Source of the DNA: Luteibacter sp. OK325
GTDB lineage: Bacteria; Pseudomonadota; Gammaproteobacteria; Xanthomonadales; Rhodanobacteraceae
Assembly: GCF_003050935.1 (NCBI RefSeq)
Contig: NZ_QAOX01000001.1
Coordinates: 558,001-622,000 of the forward strand
Direction of reading: 5' to 3'
Length of the DNA stretch: 64,000 nt
The notes below the pieces were generated by a model. The model did no database searches. It was not told the DNA's origin and saw only the letters and a program-made list of their open reading frames with translations. Position 1 is the stretch's first letter, and the number at the start of each line of letters is the position of its first letter. Shown here in pieces: positions 46,320-56,082 of this stretch. A program made the position numbers and the translations under genes.

Positions 46320-47069
46320 ATGGATTCCCAGAAAACCACCCATTTCGGCTTCCGCGACGTTCCCCTGGCCGACAAGCAAAAGCTTGTCGGCCAGGTGTTC
46401 ACCTCCGTCGCGCGTAACTACGACCTCATGAACGACCTCATGTCGTTCGGCGTCCACCGTCTGTGGAAACGGCACTTCGTGGCAGTGAGCGGCGTACGCC
46501 GTGGCGACCGGGTGCTCGATCTCGCCGGTGGCACGGGCGATATCGCCGCCCTGCTCAAGCCGGTGGTAGGCGACGAGGGTGAAGTGGTGGTGGGCGACAT
46601 CAACGCCGCCATGCTCGGTGTTGGCCGCGACCGCCTGACCGATCGTGGCCTCGTGTCCGGCCTGCGCTGGGCGCAGATGAATGCGGAAATGCTGCCGTTT
46701 CCAGACAACAGTTTCGACGCCGTTACGATTGCCTTCGGCCTGCGCAATGTCACCGACAAGGACAAGGCACTGGCGGACATGCTCCGCATTCTCAAGCCCG
46801 GTGGTCGTGCCCTGGTGCTGGAGTTCTCGAAGGTGCAGAGCCCGTTGCTTTCGAAGCTTTACGACGTGCATTCGTTCAAGATCCTGCCACGCCTGGGCAA
46901 GCTTTTCGCCGGTGACGCCGACAGCTACCAGTACCTCGCCGAGTCCATTCGCAAGCATCCCGACCAGGAAACCCTGAAGGGCATGATGCTCAAGGCCGGT
47001 TTCGGCCATGTCGAAGTCCGCAACCTGACCAGCGGGATCGTCGCGATCCATCGGGCCTACAAGCTCTGA
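46320..47069 (+). CDS. ubiE: Ubiquinone/menaquinone C-methyltransferase UbiE
   Basis: SAM-dependent methyltransferase that adds the C-methyl group in ubiquinone (and menaquinone) synthesis. The motifs are [12 protein letters not shown] (SAM binding), the signature run [17 protein letters not shown], and [16 protein letters not shown] near the end, followed by [10 protein letters not shown]. Length is 249 with the ATG at 46320 ([11 protein letters not shown]). It marks the right border of the paralog island, and the M1 peptidase follows downstream. Confidence 0.96.
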   Translation: MDSQKTTHFGFRDVPLADKQKLVGQVFTSVARNYDLMNDLMSFGVHRLWKRHFVAVSGVRRGDRVLDLAGGTGDIAALLKPVVGDEGEVVVGDINAAMLGVGRDRLTDRGLVSGLRWAQMNAEMLPFPDNSFDAVTIAFGLRNVTDKDKALADMLRILKPGGRALVLEFSKVQSPLLSKLYDVHSFKILPRLGKLFAGDADSYQYLAESIRKHPDQETLKGMMLKAGFGHVEVRNLTSGIVAIHRAYKL

Positions 47070-47116
47070 CAGCGGTGGCATACTTGGGGCTCTCCTTCCA
47101 TCGGATGATCCCCTCG

Positions 47117-48967
47117 ATGCGTCTGCTCCCCGTACTTGCCCTCACCATGGCGTTCCCCGTCGTGGCCTTCGCCGCCGACCCTCATTCCTATGCCCAACCT
47201 GGCGCGGTCAAGGTCACCCACCTCGATCTCGACCTGAAGCTGGACTTCGGCAAGCGCGAGCTGGCCGGCAACGCCACGCTGAAGCTCGACTGGAAGGACG
47301 CCAGGGCAAAGGACCTCGTGCTCGACACGCGCGACCTGAAGATCGCCAGCGTCGAGGCCGTGGACGGCTCGGGCAAGGCTTCACCGCTCAAGTTCGCCCT
47401 CGCCCCGCGCGACAAGGAACTCGGCTCGAAGCTGACCATCGAAGCACCGGCCCATCCGGGTAGCGTGCGCATTGCCTATACCACGGTGCCCGAGGCTTCT
47501 GGCCTGCAGTGGCTCACGCCGGACCAGACCGCCGACAGGAAGCAGCCCTTCATGTTCTCGCAGTCGGAATCGATCCACGCGCGTTCGTGGGTGCCGCTAC
47601 AGGACTCGCCTGCCGTCCGCTTCACCTACGACGCACATGTCAGCGCGCCGAAGGATGTACGCGTGGTGATGAGCGCTATCAACGATACGAAGCATCCGCT
47701 CAACGGTGATTTCGCCTTCGATCAGCCGCATCCGATTCCGTCGTATCTGCTGGCGATCGCCGCGGGCGATATCGCCGTGAAGGAAACCGGTCCGCGCAGT
47801 GCCGTCTATGCCGAGCCCAGTGTGGTCGGCAAGGCTGCGCACGAGTTCGAGGACACCGAAAAGCTGATCGCCACCACCGAGCAACTTTACGGCCCCTATG
47901 CATGGGGTCGCTACGACATCCTCGTGCTGCCGCCGTCGTTCCCGTTCGGCGGCATGGAAAACCCGAACATGACCTTCGCTACGCCGACGGTGCTGGTGGG
48001 CGACAAGAGCCTGGTCTCGCTGGTGTCGCATGAGCTGGCGCACTCCTGGTCGGGCAACCTGGTGACCAGCGCCGCATGGCGTGACATCTGGTTGAACGAA
48101 GGTTTCACCACCTACGTGCAGGGCCGCATCACCGAAGCCGTCTACGGCAAGACGCTCGCCGATGAGGAAGCGTTGCTCTCCGCACGCGAACTGCAGAAGA
48201 CGATCGGCAACATACCGGTCAACTCGCAGAAGCTCACGCCCGACGCGCGTGGCGTCGGCGCGGACGATTCGCTTTCCTCGGTCGCCTACGACAAGGGCTC
48301 ATGGTTCCTGCGCACGCTTGAGCAGCGCTTCGGCCGTGAAACCTTCGATACCTACCTGAAGGGTTATTTCGCCCACTTCGCGTTCCAGAGCATCGATACG
48401 GACACCATGTTCGCCTACCTCAAGGCCAACCTGCTCGATAAGTACCCGGGCAAGATGAGCGAGGCCGAGGCGCGTGCATGGATCTGGCAGTCGGGTATCC
48501 CGAAGGACGCACCTCTGCCGACCTCCGCACGCTTCGATGGCATCGACAAGCAGCGTACCGACTTCCTCGCCGGCAAGCTGTCGGCCGACAAGCTCGATGC
48601 GAAGACCTGGAACACCCAGGAGTGGATGTACTTCCTCGACCGCCTGCCGGATGTGACTCCGCTGCCGAAGATCAAGGAAATCGATGCCGCCTGGCATCTC
48701 ACCGGCACGCCCAACGCCGAGATCGGCATGCGCTGGTATGCGCACGCCATCGCCGCTGGCGACAAGGATGTATGGACTGCCGCTTCCGAGCACATTACCC
48801 GCATCGGCCGCCTGTACCTGACCACGCCGGTGTACCGCGCATTCGCCCGCACACCGGAAGGCCTGGCATTTGCGAAAGAAACCTACGCCAAGGCGAAGAA
48901 TGGCTATCACCCGATGACCCAGCAGGCCGTCGAAGCCATTCTCGCTGGCAAGTCGAAGAAGAAGTAA
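47117..48967 (+). CDS. M1 family aminopeptidase (leukotriene A4 hydrolase-like)
   Basis: Zinc aminopeptidase, exported by a signal peptide that ends VAFAAD. It has the exopeptidase motif GGMENPNM (about 278) and the zinc site HELAH (about 304) with the third ligand 18 residues later in WLNEGFTTY. A C-terminal HEAT-like domain (LDAKTWNTQEWMYFLDRLP) matches the LTA4H-like group. Length is 616. The ATG at 47117 is preferred; an in-frame ATG four codons upstream is possible. Likely periplasmic peptide breakdown. Confidence 0.92.
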   Translation: MRLLPVLALTMAFPVVAFAADPHSYAQPGAVKVTHLDLDLKLDFGKRELAGNATLKLDWKDARAKDLVLDTRDLKIASVEAVDGSGKASPLKFALAPRDKELGSKLTIEAPAHPGSVRIAYTTVPEASGLQWLTPDQTADRKQPFMFSQSESIHARSWVPLQDSPAVRFTYDAHVSAPKDVRVVMSAINDTKHPLNGDFAFDQPHPIPSYLLAIAAGDIAVKETGPRSAVYAEPSVVGKAAHEFEDTEKLIATTEQLYGPYAWGRYDILVLPPSFPFGGMENPNMTFATPTVLVGDKSLVSLVSHELAHSWSGNLVTSAAWRDIWLNEGFTTYVQGRITEAVYGKTLADEEALLSARELQKTIGNIPVNSQKLTPDARGVGADDSLSSVAYDKGSWFLRTLEQRFGRETFDTYLKGYFAHFAFQSIDTDTMFAYLKANLLDKYPGKMSEAEARAWIWQSGIPKDAPLPTSARFDGIDKQRTDFLAGKLSADKLDAKTWNTQEWMYFLDRLPDVTPLPKIKEIDAAWHLTGTPNAEIGMRWYAHAIAAGDKDVWTAASEHITRIGRLYLTTPVYRAFARTPEGLAFAKETYAKAKNGYHPMTQQAVEAILAGKSKKK

Positions 48968-48973
48968 GCGCCC

Positions 48974-49972
48974 ATGGCCAAGATACCGACACTCGCTTCC
49001 GCCGACAGCCGCCCGCTCTGGCAGCGCCTGCTGCTCCGCCGCCTGAAGTTCCTCGTCGTGGTCGCCCTTGTGCTGGGCATCGGCGCCGGCGGCGTCTACC
49101 TGATCGCCCCGTCGCTGCTGCTCAAGGCCGACGCGGCGCGCCTGGCCATGTCGGCGCACATGGAGAAGAAGACCGTAGTCGCGGGCGATACGACATGGTC
49201 GTATTACGAAGGCGGCGACGGCCCGACCATCGTTCTGTTGCACGGTTTCGCTGCGAACAAGGAAACCTGGCTGACGATGGCCAAGGGCCTGACCGATCAC
49301 TTCCACGTGATAGCTCCCGACCTGCCGGGCTGGGGAGAATCCTCGCGCAATGAAGGCGGCGATTACGGCATCCCGGCACAGGCGACGCGTCTTGAAGCCT
49401 TCGCCACGGCTGTCGGGGCTCAGCACTTCCTGCTTGTCGGCCAGTCGATGGGTGGCGCGGTGGCCGGTGTCTACGCCGATCAGCATCCGGAGCGCGTTGC
49501 CAGCCTCGTCTTGATGAGCTCGCTGGGCCTCACCTTCAAGGAAAACGACTTCGTTCGTGAGGTGAAGGCAGGCAAGGATCCGTTCCTCTTCAAGGACCGC
49601 GCCGATCTCGAAGCCCTGCTCGGCCGCATCTTCCTGGTAAAGCCGAACATTCCCGGTCGTCTCGAAGACGCACTGCTCGCACGCAACGAGAAGGACCACG
49701 ACTTCATCGCGCACACCTTCGAGCAGCTGAAGGAACCCGCGCAGGCTTACTCGCTGGATCCGGTGATCGGCAAGCTGCAGATGCCGGTGCTCGGCATCTG
49801 GTGCCGTGAAGACAAGATCATCGATGTCTCCGCACTGGATACGCTGCGCAACGGGCTGAAGAGCTCACCCTCGATCGGTGCCACGATCATGAATGGCTGC
49901 AACCACATGCCGATGCTCGAGAAGCCGGAAGAGACGGCGAAGATCATCACCGGCTTCGCGCTCGCGCATTGA
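48974..49972 (+). CDS. Alpha/beta hydrolase, membrane-anchored
   Basis: 332 residues. An N-terminal anchor (FLVVVALVLGIGAGGVYLI) precedes an alpha/beta-hydrolase fold: oxyanion HGFAANKETW, GWGESSRNE, nucleophile elbow GQSMGG, acid in IWCREDKIID and catalytic His in GCNHMPMLEKPEE. It lies 6 bp after the M1 peptidase, so the two are likely cotranscribed. Substrate unknown; esterase or lipase-like enzymes of this group are common. A long hairpin follows the stop. Confidence 0.87.
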   Translation: MAKIPTLASADSRPLWQRLLLRRLKFLVVVALVLGIGAGGVYLIAPSLLLKADAARLAMSAHMEKKTVVAGDTTWSYYEGGDGPTIVLLHGFAANKETWLTMAKGLTDHFHVIAPDLPGWGESSRNEGGDYGIPAQATRLEAFATAVGAQHFLLVGQSMGGAVAGVYADQHPERVASLVLMSSLGLTFKENDFVREVKAGKDPFLFKDRADLEALLGRIFLVKPNIPGRLEDALLARNEKDHDFIAHTFEQLKEPAQAYSLDPVIGKLQMPVLGIWCREDKIIDVSALDTLRNGLKSSPSIGATIMNGCNHMPMLEKPEETAKIITGFALAH

Positions 49973-49983
49973 TCCGTCATCAC

Positions 49984-50016
49984 CGACTGAGGCGGCAATG
50001 GAAGCCGCCTCAGTCG
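49984..50016. terminator. Perfect 13-bp hairpin between convergent genes
   Basis: CGACTGAGGCGGC / GCCGCCTCAGTCG with a 7-nt loop; it starts 12 bp after the hydrolase stop and covers the stop of the convergent peptidase gene. There is no T tract on either side, so termination strength is uncertain. Confidence 0.5.
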
Positions 50017-50777
50017 GCGACGTCAGCGATTAGCCGGTCCAGCTGCATCTTCAATCCGCTCCCGTGCGTACGCAGCCAGGCACGCTGTTCCTTGTAATCG
50101 GGGAACACGGTTTCCACCCAATGCCAGAAGCGTGGCGAGTGGTTGCGCACCTTCAGGTGGCACAGCTCGTGGACGAGTACATAGCGAAGAGCCGCGGGTG
50201 GCGCGAGGGCCAGCGCGAGATCGAGGTTGATCCTGTCGCGCGTGTCGAGGCTGCCCCACAGGCTTTTCAGCGGGCGTACCTTGAGCGCGGTAGGAGCGGC
50301 GTTGATGAGCGGAATGTAGGCGGGCAACCAGCGCGACACGTCCCGGCGAATCTGCGCCTCGAAGTAAGTCGCCAGCAAGCCACGCGCCACCAGCAATGCA
50401 CGGGTATGCGGTTTCGGAATCACCAGGGTGAGACCCCCGGCGTGCTGGTCGACGCGTGGGTAGGCTCCTTCGGCCCAGTCCAGCGCCACCTCTTCCCCAC
50501 GAAACGGGAACGTGGCCGGCACGCCGACTTTCAGGCCGGGCAGCGGCGTCGCATCGAGGTGAAACTCGCCGAGCTTCTGTTCGAGCCAGTCGGCATGATG
50601 GCGAAGGAACGCCGCCATCTGCGCCGTATGCGTGCCGTTGGGATAGGTAAGGCGAGCGCCCTTGGGGGTGACCGTGAGGCGCAGCCTGCGTGCGCGCGGA
50701 TGCGCGGATTTAAGCACACGAATGGTGCCGCCCGTCGGGGTCGACAATTCCAGCCATTCGCCTTCTTCAGATGCCAT
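50010..50777 (-). CDS. YgjP-like M48-type metallopeptidase
   Basis: Cytoplasmic zinc metallopeptidase of the YgjP/WSS1-like group, 255 residues. The zinc motif VHELCHLKVRNHSPRFWHWVE has two His in HELCH and a third in the NHSPRFW segment, as in this family. The N-terminal domain (RRLRLTVTPKGARLTYP) and the KSLWGSLDTR motif also fit. The ATG at 50777 gives MASEEGEWLEL. The gene ends in the shared hairpin and starts 73 bp downstream of rdgC on the same strand. Physiological substrate unknown. Confidence 0.85.
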   Translation of the reverse strand: MASEEGEWLELSTPTGGTIRVLKSAHPRARRLRLTVTPKGARLTYPNGTHTAQMAAFLRHHADWLEQKLGEFHLDATPLPGLKVGVPATFPFRGEEVALDWAEGAYPRVDQHAGGLTLVIPKPHTRALLVARGLLATYFEAQIRRDVSRWLPAYIPLINAAPTALKVRPLKSLWGSLDTRDRINLDLALALAPPAALRYVLVHELCHLKVRNHSPRFWHWVETVFPDYKEQRAWLRTHGSGLKMQLDRLIADVAD

Positions 50778-50850
50778 GTCGCGAGTCTCTGGTCGATCCC
50801 GACGAACTTGCCACCAAGCCATATCGAATCCTGCGACACCGCCCCCGGGG

Positions 50851-51759
50851 TTACTCCGGACGCGGCAGCTTGAACCACTCTTCCAGTTTGCCCAGAAGAC
50901 GCTCGTACTCGAGAGCCATGAGGGCGAAATTCGCGTCCATTTCCGCGGCGGCCGACTCGGGGCTATCCGCCTGTCCGTCGAGCACCACGTCCGTGAACTT
51001 GATTTTACGCAGGATCAGGTCTTCCCCGAGCACGAACGAGATGCGGTCGTCGAAGACCAATCCCAACTGGAACACCTGTTTTCCGGTGCGCAGGTGCTCC
51101 CGAATCTCATCGGTGTCGAGATCCTGGCGGCGGCAGCGGGCGATGGCGCCCGAGGCGGTCGCCGGGTCGCGCAGCTCGCACTCGTCGCCCAGTACCAGGC
51201 CGGCCGGAAGCTCGCCCGTCGCCACCCAATGAGTCATGAGGATGCGCGGTGACTCTTCCGGCGCCAGCGGCACCGCCGGGAAGCTGCCCAGGGCCTCGCG
51301 AACCTGGCTTAGGGTGTTCTCAGCCGATTTGCGACTGGAGGTATCCAGCACCAACCAGCCGTTCTTCTTGTCGACGTAACCGGACATGCGCGAGGTACGC
51401 ACGAAGGCACGCGGCAGCAACTCGTTCATGACGTCGTCTTTCATGCGCTTGCGCTCGCGACCGCTGACCTTGCGGCCCTCCTCGTCGACGATTTTCTGCA
51501 CACGGTTGGCGATCTCGTCGTTCACCACGGCCGACGGCAGGAGCTTATCCTCGCTGCCCACGGTGACCATGGTGTTGCGGCCCACCATATGGACCAGCGC
51601 TTCCTCTTTACGCCCGAGCGGTGAGATGAAGCCGCGCGTCGACATTTCCATCGGACCGACCGGGCGCAGCCGATGCTCGGGCAACGCCTCTTCGAGGCGG
51701 TCCAGATCGGTGGCAACGGGGGCGGAGAAGCGGAACAGCGTCAGGTTTCGAAAGAACAT
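50851..51759 (-). CDS. rdgC: Recombination-associated protein RdgC
   Basis: Ring-shaped dsDNA-binding protein that modulates RecA action. The 302-residue product has the family start MFFRNLTLFRFS, then GFISPLGR, NDEIANRVQKIVDEEGRKVSGRERKRMKD (quoted in parts) and the C-terminal LALMALEYERLL-type ending. I chose the ATG at 51759. It lies on the minus strand, 75 bp after the aminotransferase stop. Confidence 0.94.
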   Translation of the reverse strand: MFFRNLTLFRFSAPVATDLDRLEEALPEHRLRPVGPMEMSTRGFISPLGRKEEALVHMVGRNTMVTVGSEDKLLPSAVVNDEIANRVQKIVDEEGRKVSGRERKRMKDDVMNELLPRAFVRTSRMSGYVDKKNGWLVLDTSSRKSAENTLSQVREALGSFPAVPLAPEESPRILMTHWVATGELPAGLVLGDECELRDPATASGAIARCRRQDLDTDEIREHLRTGKQVFQLGLVFDDRISFVLGEDLILRKIKFTDVVLDGQADSPESAAAEMDANFALMALEYERLLGKLEEWFKLPRPE

Positions 51760-51834
51760 GTATCGGGATATCTCTTGCAAATGGAAGGCCGTGGCGAACG
51801 GCAGGCGTTCGCCGGCGAAGATGGCGATGGACGG

Positions 51835-53022
51835 CTAGATGACCCTGGCGATCGCCTCGGCGACGCGGTCGAGATTGCCGTCGTTGAGCGCGGCCACGCA
51901 AATGCGGCCCGTGCCTACGGCGTAGATGCCGAACTCCGTGCGCAGGCGATCCACCTGTGCCGACGACAGCCCGGAATACGAGAACATGCCGCGCTGCGCT
52001 TCAATGAACCCGAAGTCGCCGTGGGCCGAGAGACGCTGGGTGAGCCCGCGACGCATCGTACGGATGCGCTCGCGCATTTCACCCAGCTCAGCTTCCCACG
52101 TGGCGCGCAGATCGTCATGGTTGAGCACCGCAGCGACCACGGCGGCGCCGTGAGTCGGCGGATTGGAATAGTTGGTGCGGATCACACGCTTCAGCTGGGA
52201 CTGCACACGGTGCGCTTCGTCATGTGAGTCGGTAACGATCGACAGCGCGCCGACGCGTTCGCCGTACAGCGAGAACGACTTCGAGAACGAGCTGGCGACG
52301 AAGAACGGGAGGCCGGCATCGGCAAACAGGCGCACGGCGATCGCATCGGCCTCGATGCCATCGCCGAAGCCCTGGTAGGCGATATCGAGGAACGGTACGA
52401 GCCCATGCTCGCGCACGACCTCGATCACGCGCTTCCAGTCGTCGGTGCCGAGGTCGACACCCGTCGGGTTATGGCAGCAGGCATGCAGGACGACGATCGC
52501 GCCCTTGGGCAACTTCGCCAGTCCACCGAGCATGGCGTCGACATCCACACCGTGGGTGGCGGCGTCGTAATACGGGTATTCCACGACCTGGAAACCGGCG
52601 CCTTCGAACAGCGCCCGGTGATTTTCCCAGCTCGGGTTGCTAATGGCGACCGGCACCGAGGGATTCAGGCGATGCAGGAAGTCCGCACCGATCTTCAGCG
52701 CACCGGTACCACCCAGCGCCTGCGCGGTGACGACGCGGCGCTCGGCCAGCAAGGACGAGCCGGCGCCGAAGAGCAGCTTCTGCACCGCGGCGTCGTAGAG
52801 GGCGATGCCGTCGATGGGCAGGTAACCGCGTGGCAGCTGCGCTTCCAGGCGCGCCTTTTCGGCTGCCCGCACGGCGCGCAGCAGGGGTACGTGGCCATTG
52901 GCGTCGTAATAAACGCCGACGCCGAGGTTGACTTTGTCCGGCCGCGTATCGGCGCCGAAGGCTTCGTTGAGGCCAAGGATCGGATCGCGCGGAGCGAGTT
53001 CGACAGCGGAGAAGAGGGTCAT
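51835..53022 (-). CDS. tyrB: Aromatic/aspartate aminotransferase (TyrB/AspC)
   Basis: PLP-dependent transaminase for aspartate and aromatic amino acids, 395 residues. The N-terminal part is classic (FSAVELAPRDPILGLNEAF, then KVNLGVGVYYD). PLP binding appears in the VLHACCHNPTGVD loop, and the lysine-bearing segment is ASSFSKSFSLYGERVG. The final substrate loop is IRTNYSNPP. The ATG at 53022 fits this group's MTLF start. tyrB or aspC cannot be separated by sequence alone. Confidence 0.93.
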   Translation of the reverse strand: MTLFSAVELAPRDPILGLNEAFGADTRPDKVNLGVGVYYDANGHVPLLRAVRAAEKARLEAQLPRGYLPIDGIALYDAAVQKLLFGAGSSLLAERRVVTAQALGGTGALKIGADFLHRLNPSVPVAISNPSWENHRALFEGAGFQVVEYPYYDAATHGVDVDAMLGGLAKLPKGAIVVLHACCHNPTGVDLGTDDWKRVIEVVREHGLVPFLDIAYQGFGDGIEADAIAVRLFADAGLPFFVASSFSKSFSLYGERVGALSIVTDSHDEAHRVQSQLKRVIRTNYSNPPTHGAAVVAAVLNHDDLRATWEAELGEMRERIRTMRRGLTQRLSAHGDFGFIEAQRGMFSYSGLSSAQVDRLRTEFGIYAVGTGRICVAALNDGNLDRVAEAIARVI

Positions 53023-53054
53023 GGTCGGCGGGCCTTGAAGCGGGTCTTGAATGA

Positions 53055-53927
53055 TCAGTCGTTGTCGTCGCCGGCGTCGCCACCGGCGAGCCAGGCATGG
53101 GTGTCGGCGCGCGCCGCTCCCTCGCGTGCGCCCAGCGCCGCGAAGTCGAACAGCTTGCGGTCGGTCAGCTGCGACGGGGCGATGTTGCCCATCGCGCGGA
53201 AAATGGTTTCGCTCCGCCCCGGATTGGACTTCTCCCAATCCTCCAGCATGCGCTTGACTACCTTGCGCTGCATGTTCTCCTGCGAGCCGCACAGGTTGCA
53301 GGGGATGATCGGGAAGGCGCGCGCTTCGGCGTACGCGGAGATGTCGTCTTCGCGGCAGTAGGCCAGTGGGCGGATCACTACGTGACTGCCATCGTCCGAG
53401 AGGAGCTTGGGCGGCATCGCCTTCAGGCTGCCCTGGTAGAACATGTTCAGGAAGAACGTGCCGAGGATGTCGTCACGATGATGGCCGAGGGCGATCTTGG
53501 TGATGCCGTTGTCCGAGGCCCACTGGTACAGCGCACCGCGGCGCATGCGCGAGCACAGGCTGCACATGGTCTTGCCCTGCGGAATCACACGTGTGACGAC
53601 GCTGTAGGTGTCCTGCTCGATGATGTGGAACGGAATGTTTCGTTCGGCCAGGTACTCCGGCAGCACGTGCGCGGGGAAATCCGGCTGTTTCTGGTCGAGG
53701 TTCACCGCGATCAGCTCGAAGTGGACGGGTGCCTTCGCCTGCAGCGAAAGCAGCATGTCCAGCATCGTGTAGGAGTCCTTGCCGCCGGAGAGGCAGACCA
53801 TGATCCGATCGCCGTCTTCGATCATGCCGTAGTCGGCGATCGCCTGGCCGACCTGTCGGCGCAGGCGTTTGGCGAGCTTGCCGGCTTCGTAGGTCTGCTT
53901 GCGGGTGACGTCGGGAATGGCGGACAT
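53055..53927 (-). CDS. ttcA: tRNA 2-thiocytidine biosynthesis protein TtcA
   Basis: Iron-sulfur PP-loop ATPase that thiolates cytidine 32 of tRNAs. Motifs: SGGKDS (about 47-52), [10 protein letters not shown] (about 122), and PCNLCGSQ (about 215), giving the CxxC pairs that hold the cluster. Length is 290 and includes a short acidic tail ([10 protein letters not shown]). The start has a good family opening. It is likely cotranscribed with the aminotransferase, 32 bp away. Confidence 0.95.
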   Translation of the reverse strand: MSAIPDVTRKQTYEAGKLAKRLRRQVGQAIADYGMIEDGDRIMVCLSGGKDSYTMLDMLLSLQAKAPVHFELIAVNLDQKQPDFPAHVLPEYLAERNIPFHIIEQDTYSVVTRVIPQGKTMCSLCSRMRRGALYQWASDNGITKIALGHHRDDILGTFFLNMFYQGSLKAMPPKLLSDDGSHVVIRPLAYCREDDISAYAEARAFPIIPCNLCGSQENMQRKVVKRMLEDWEKSNPGRSETIFRAMGNIAPSQLTDRKLFDFAALGAREGAARADTHAWLAGGDAGDDND

Positions 53928-54028
53928 GCTTCGGCGGTGTTCGGGAGGGGCGGCCCCCTATTGTAGCCGCTGCGGGGGACCTCGCCGGGGGTTACACTGT
54001 GTCCTTCACCTCCCGCCCGGCCAATGCC

Positions 54029-54235
54029 ATGCAGGTCCAGGATCCCGCCGAACTGAACAAACGGTTGTCCGAGCTCAAGGTCGAGCACCGCGACCTCGAC
54101 ACGGCCATCGACCATCTGGCCGCCTCCATCACCCGGGACGAGCTCCAGCTCACCCGCCTGAAGAAGCGCAAGCTGCTGCTGAAAGACGCCATTTCGCGGA
54201 TTGAAAGCCGCCTGATCCCCGACCTCGACGCCTGA
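54029..54235 (+). CDS. DUF465 / YdcH-family small protein
   Basis: 68 residues, a helical hairpin: NKRLSELKVEHRDLDTAIDHL, a short turn, then LTRLKKRKLLLKDAISRIE. The family is cytoplasmic, short, and of unknown role. The ATG at 54029 (MQVQDPAEL) gives the usual length. It is divergent from ttcA and lies 10 bp upstream of the GNAT gene. Confidence 0.85.
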   Translation: MQVQDPAELNKRLSELKVEHRDLDTAIDHLAASITRDELQLTRLKKRKLLLKDAISRIESRLIPDLDA

Positions 54236-54245
54236 GATCCGCTCC

Positions 54246-54842
54246 ATGACGCCTGTCCGCCTCGAAAACGCCTACGTCACCCTCGAACCGATGACCCTGG
54301 CGCACATTCCCGCGCTGGAGCAGGCTGCCGCCGACGGCAACCTGTGGGACCTCTGGTTCACCTCGGTACCCGGGCCAGGGCGCATGACGGACTACGTCGA
54401 ATCCGCCCTTCGCGGCCAGGAAGAAGGCCGTATGTCGCCCTGGGTGATCCGCGAGACCGGAACCGGCCAGGTCGTGGGCTCCACGCGCTATTACGAGATC
54501 GAGGACGACCCCTCCCGCGTGTCCATCGGCTACACCTGGTACGCGCGCCGCTGGCAGCGCAGCCACGTCAACACGGCGTGCAAGCACCTGTTGCTCGACA
54601 ACGCCTTCCAGAACGTGGGCGTCGTTGCCGTCGCGTTCCACACGGACGCTTATAACCAGGATTCGCAGCGCGCCATCGAGAAACTCGGGGCAAAGCGCGA
54701 AGGCGTCCTCCGCGCGAACAAGCGCCGCCCCGACGGCTCGCTCCGCGACACCGTCTGCTACAGCATCCTCGCCACCGAATGGCCGGACGTGGACAAGTGG
54801 CTGCAACTGCGGCTGGCTCGGCTGGCGCCGCCGCACGCCTGA
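54246..54842 (+). CDS. GNAT-family N-acetyltransferase (RimJ/RimL-like)
   Basis: 198 residues. The RimJ-like core is ENAYVTLEPMTLAHIPALEQ, then ...VVGSTRYYEIEDDP, SIGYTWYARRWQRSHVN, and QRAIEKLGAKREGVLRANKRRPDG. The acetyl-CoA pyrophosphate loop lies in the W-Q-R-S-H area. The start codon follows the DUF465 gene closely, so the two may share a message. The acceptor (peptide or small molecule) is unknown. Confidence 0.87.
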   Translation: MTPVRLENAYVTLEPMTLAHIPALEQAAADGNLWDLWFTSVPGPGRMTDYVESALRGQEEGRMSPWVIRETGTGQVVGSTRYYEIEDDPSRVSIGYTWYARRWQRSHVNTACKHLLLDNAFQNVGVVAVAFHTDAYNQDSQRAIEKLGAKREGVLRANKRRPDGSLRDTVCYSILATEWPDVDKWLQLRLARLAPPHA

Positions 54843-54853
54843 GCCATCGCGGT

Positions 54854-55873
54854 TTACCGGACGGCAACCGCCTCGGGCCGGGACGGATGCACCACCAGTG
54901 TCGCTGTCATGCCTGCCGACAGCACCGTGCCCACGGGCAGATGCTCGGTATCGATCTTTACGCGTACCGGCACGCGCTGCGCCAGACGAACCCAGTTGAA
55001 GGTTGGATTCACGTCGGCCAGCAGGTCGCTGCCGGTAGGGTTATCCGCGTCGGTGATGCCACGCGCAATGCTTTCGACAGCGCCCTTGAACTGCACGCCG
55101 CCACTCATCAGGCGAATGTCCACGGGATCGCCGATGCGCAGGCCGGGCAGCTTGGTCTCCTCGAAATAGCCGTAGATCCAATAGGAATGGCTGTCGATCA
55201 GCGCGAGGCGCGGCGTGCCGGCGTTGGCGTAGTCACCGACGCGCACGTCCAGGTTGGTAACGAAGCCATCGACCGGGGCGAGCACCTGCGTACGGTCCAG
55301 ATTGAGTTGCGCTGAGGCAAGTTCGACTTCCGCCTGGGCCACCGCCGCGAGCGACTGCTGCTGCGCTGCGCTGGCCTGTTTGGTGCCAGCCAATGTCTGC
55401 TGCCAACCCGCCTTAGCAGCGTTCGCAGCGGCCGCCGCGTTGGCCTTGTCCTCGGCCGAGATCACGTTATTGATCAGCTTCTGCCGACGCTCCGACTGCG
55501 CCTGGTACATCTCGTAGTTCGCGCGGCTCTGCTCAGCACCCGCGGAAGCTGCGTTGATGCTCGCACCGGCGGCACGCGCGGCCGCCTCGGCGGCATTGAG
55601 GTTCGCCTTGGCCTGGGCCACGGCGTTCTCGTAGCGCGCACGATCGACAACGAAGAGCAGGTCGCCTTTCTTCACCGTCTGGTTGTCGATCACGCGCACG
55701 TCGGTGACCAGGCCTGCCACGTCGGGTGCGATACGCACGATCTCCGCGCGCACACGGCCATCCCGCGTCCACGGCGAGTACATGTAGTGCTTCCACATGG
55801 TGTGCCCGACAAAGGCCGCGACAAGCACGACGATCGCGGTGACGGCGAAACGGATGAGGGTCGGCAATTTCAT
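54854..55873 (-). CDS. HlyD-family membrane fusion protein (AaeA/EmrA-like)
   Basis: Periplasmic adaptor of an efflux pump, 339 residues. The N-terminal anchor (LIRFAVTAIVVLVAAFVGHTMW) is followed by the lipoyl halves (GDLLFVVDRARYENAV ... LAPVDGFVTNLDVRVGDYANAG) and a long coiled coil of Ala-rich heptads between them. It ends in a beta-barrel domain (VPVRVKIDTEH). ATG at 55873. It lies 11 bp after aaeX and is last in the MarR-controlled efflux operon. Confidence 0.9.
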   Translation of the reverse strand: MKLPTLIRFAVTAIVVLVAAFVGHTMWKHYMYSPWTRDGRVRAEIVRIAPDVAGLVTDVRVIDNQTVKKGDLLFVVDRARYENAVAQAKANLNAAEAAARAAGASINAASAGAEQSRANYEMYQAQSERRQKLINNVISAEDKANAAAAANAAKAGWQQTLAGTKQASAAQQQSLAAVAQAEVELASAQLNLDRTQVLAPVDGFVTNLDVRVGDYANAGTPRLALIDSHSYWIYGYFEETKLPGLRIGDPVDIRLMSGGVQFKGAVESIARGITDADNPTGSDLLADVNPTFNWVRLAQRVPVRVKIDTEHLPVGTVLSAGMTATLVVHPSRPEAVAVR

Positions 55874-55884
55874 GGCGGGATCAC

Positions 55885-56082
55885 TCAGAGCAGGAAAAGC
55901 GCGCAAGCGCCAAAGACACAGACGAATACAGCCAGGCGAAACAGCGGCGGGTGCCATACCAGGCGATAAAGGCCGAAACGGCCTGCCACCCAGTCAAGCG
56001 CCCAGAGCAGCAGCAGGGCCAGGACGAAGAGGACGAGCAGCCCCGGAACGAGGGCGTCGCCGAGGGCGATCTCACGAGGCAT
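55885..56082 (-). CDS. AaeX-like small membrane protein (DUF1656)
   Basis: 65 residues: N-terminal amphipathic part, then two hydrophobic helices (LLVLFVLALLLLWALDW; LFRLAVFVCVFGACALFLL). It has the DUF1656 features: PREIALGDALVPG start and a short conserved RLVWHPPLF loop. Its start overlaps the end of the FUSC gene by 11 bp, and it precedes the membrane-fusion gene. It is normally encoded with aaeA/aaeB pumps. Confidence 0.88.
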   Translation of the reverse strand: MPREIALGDALVPGLLVLFVLALLLLWALDWVAGRFGLYRLVWHPPLFRLAVFVCVFGACALFLL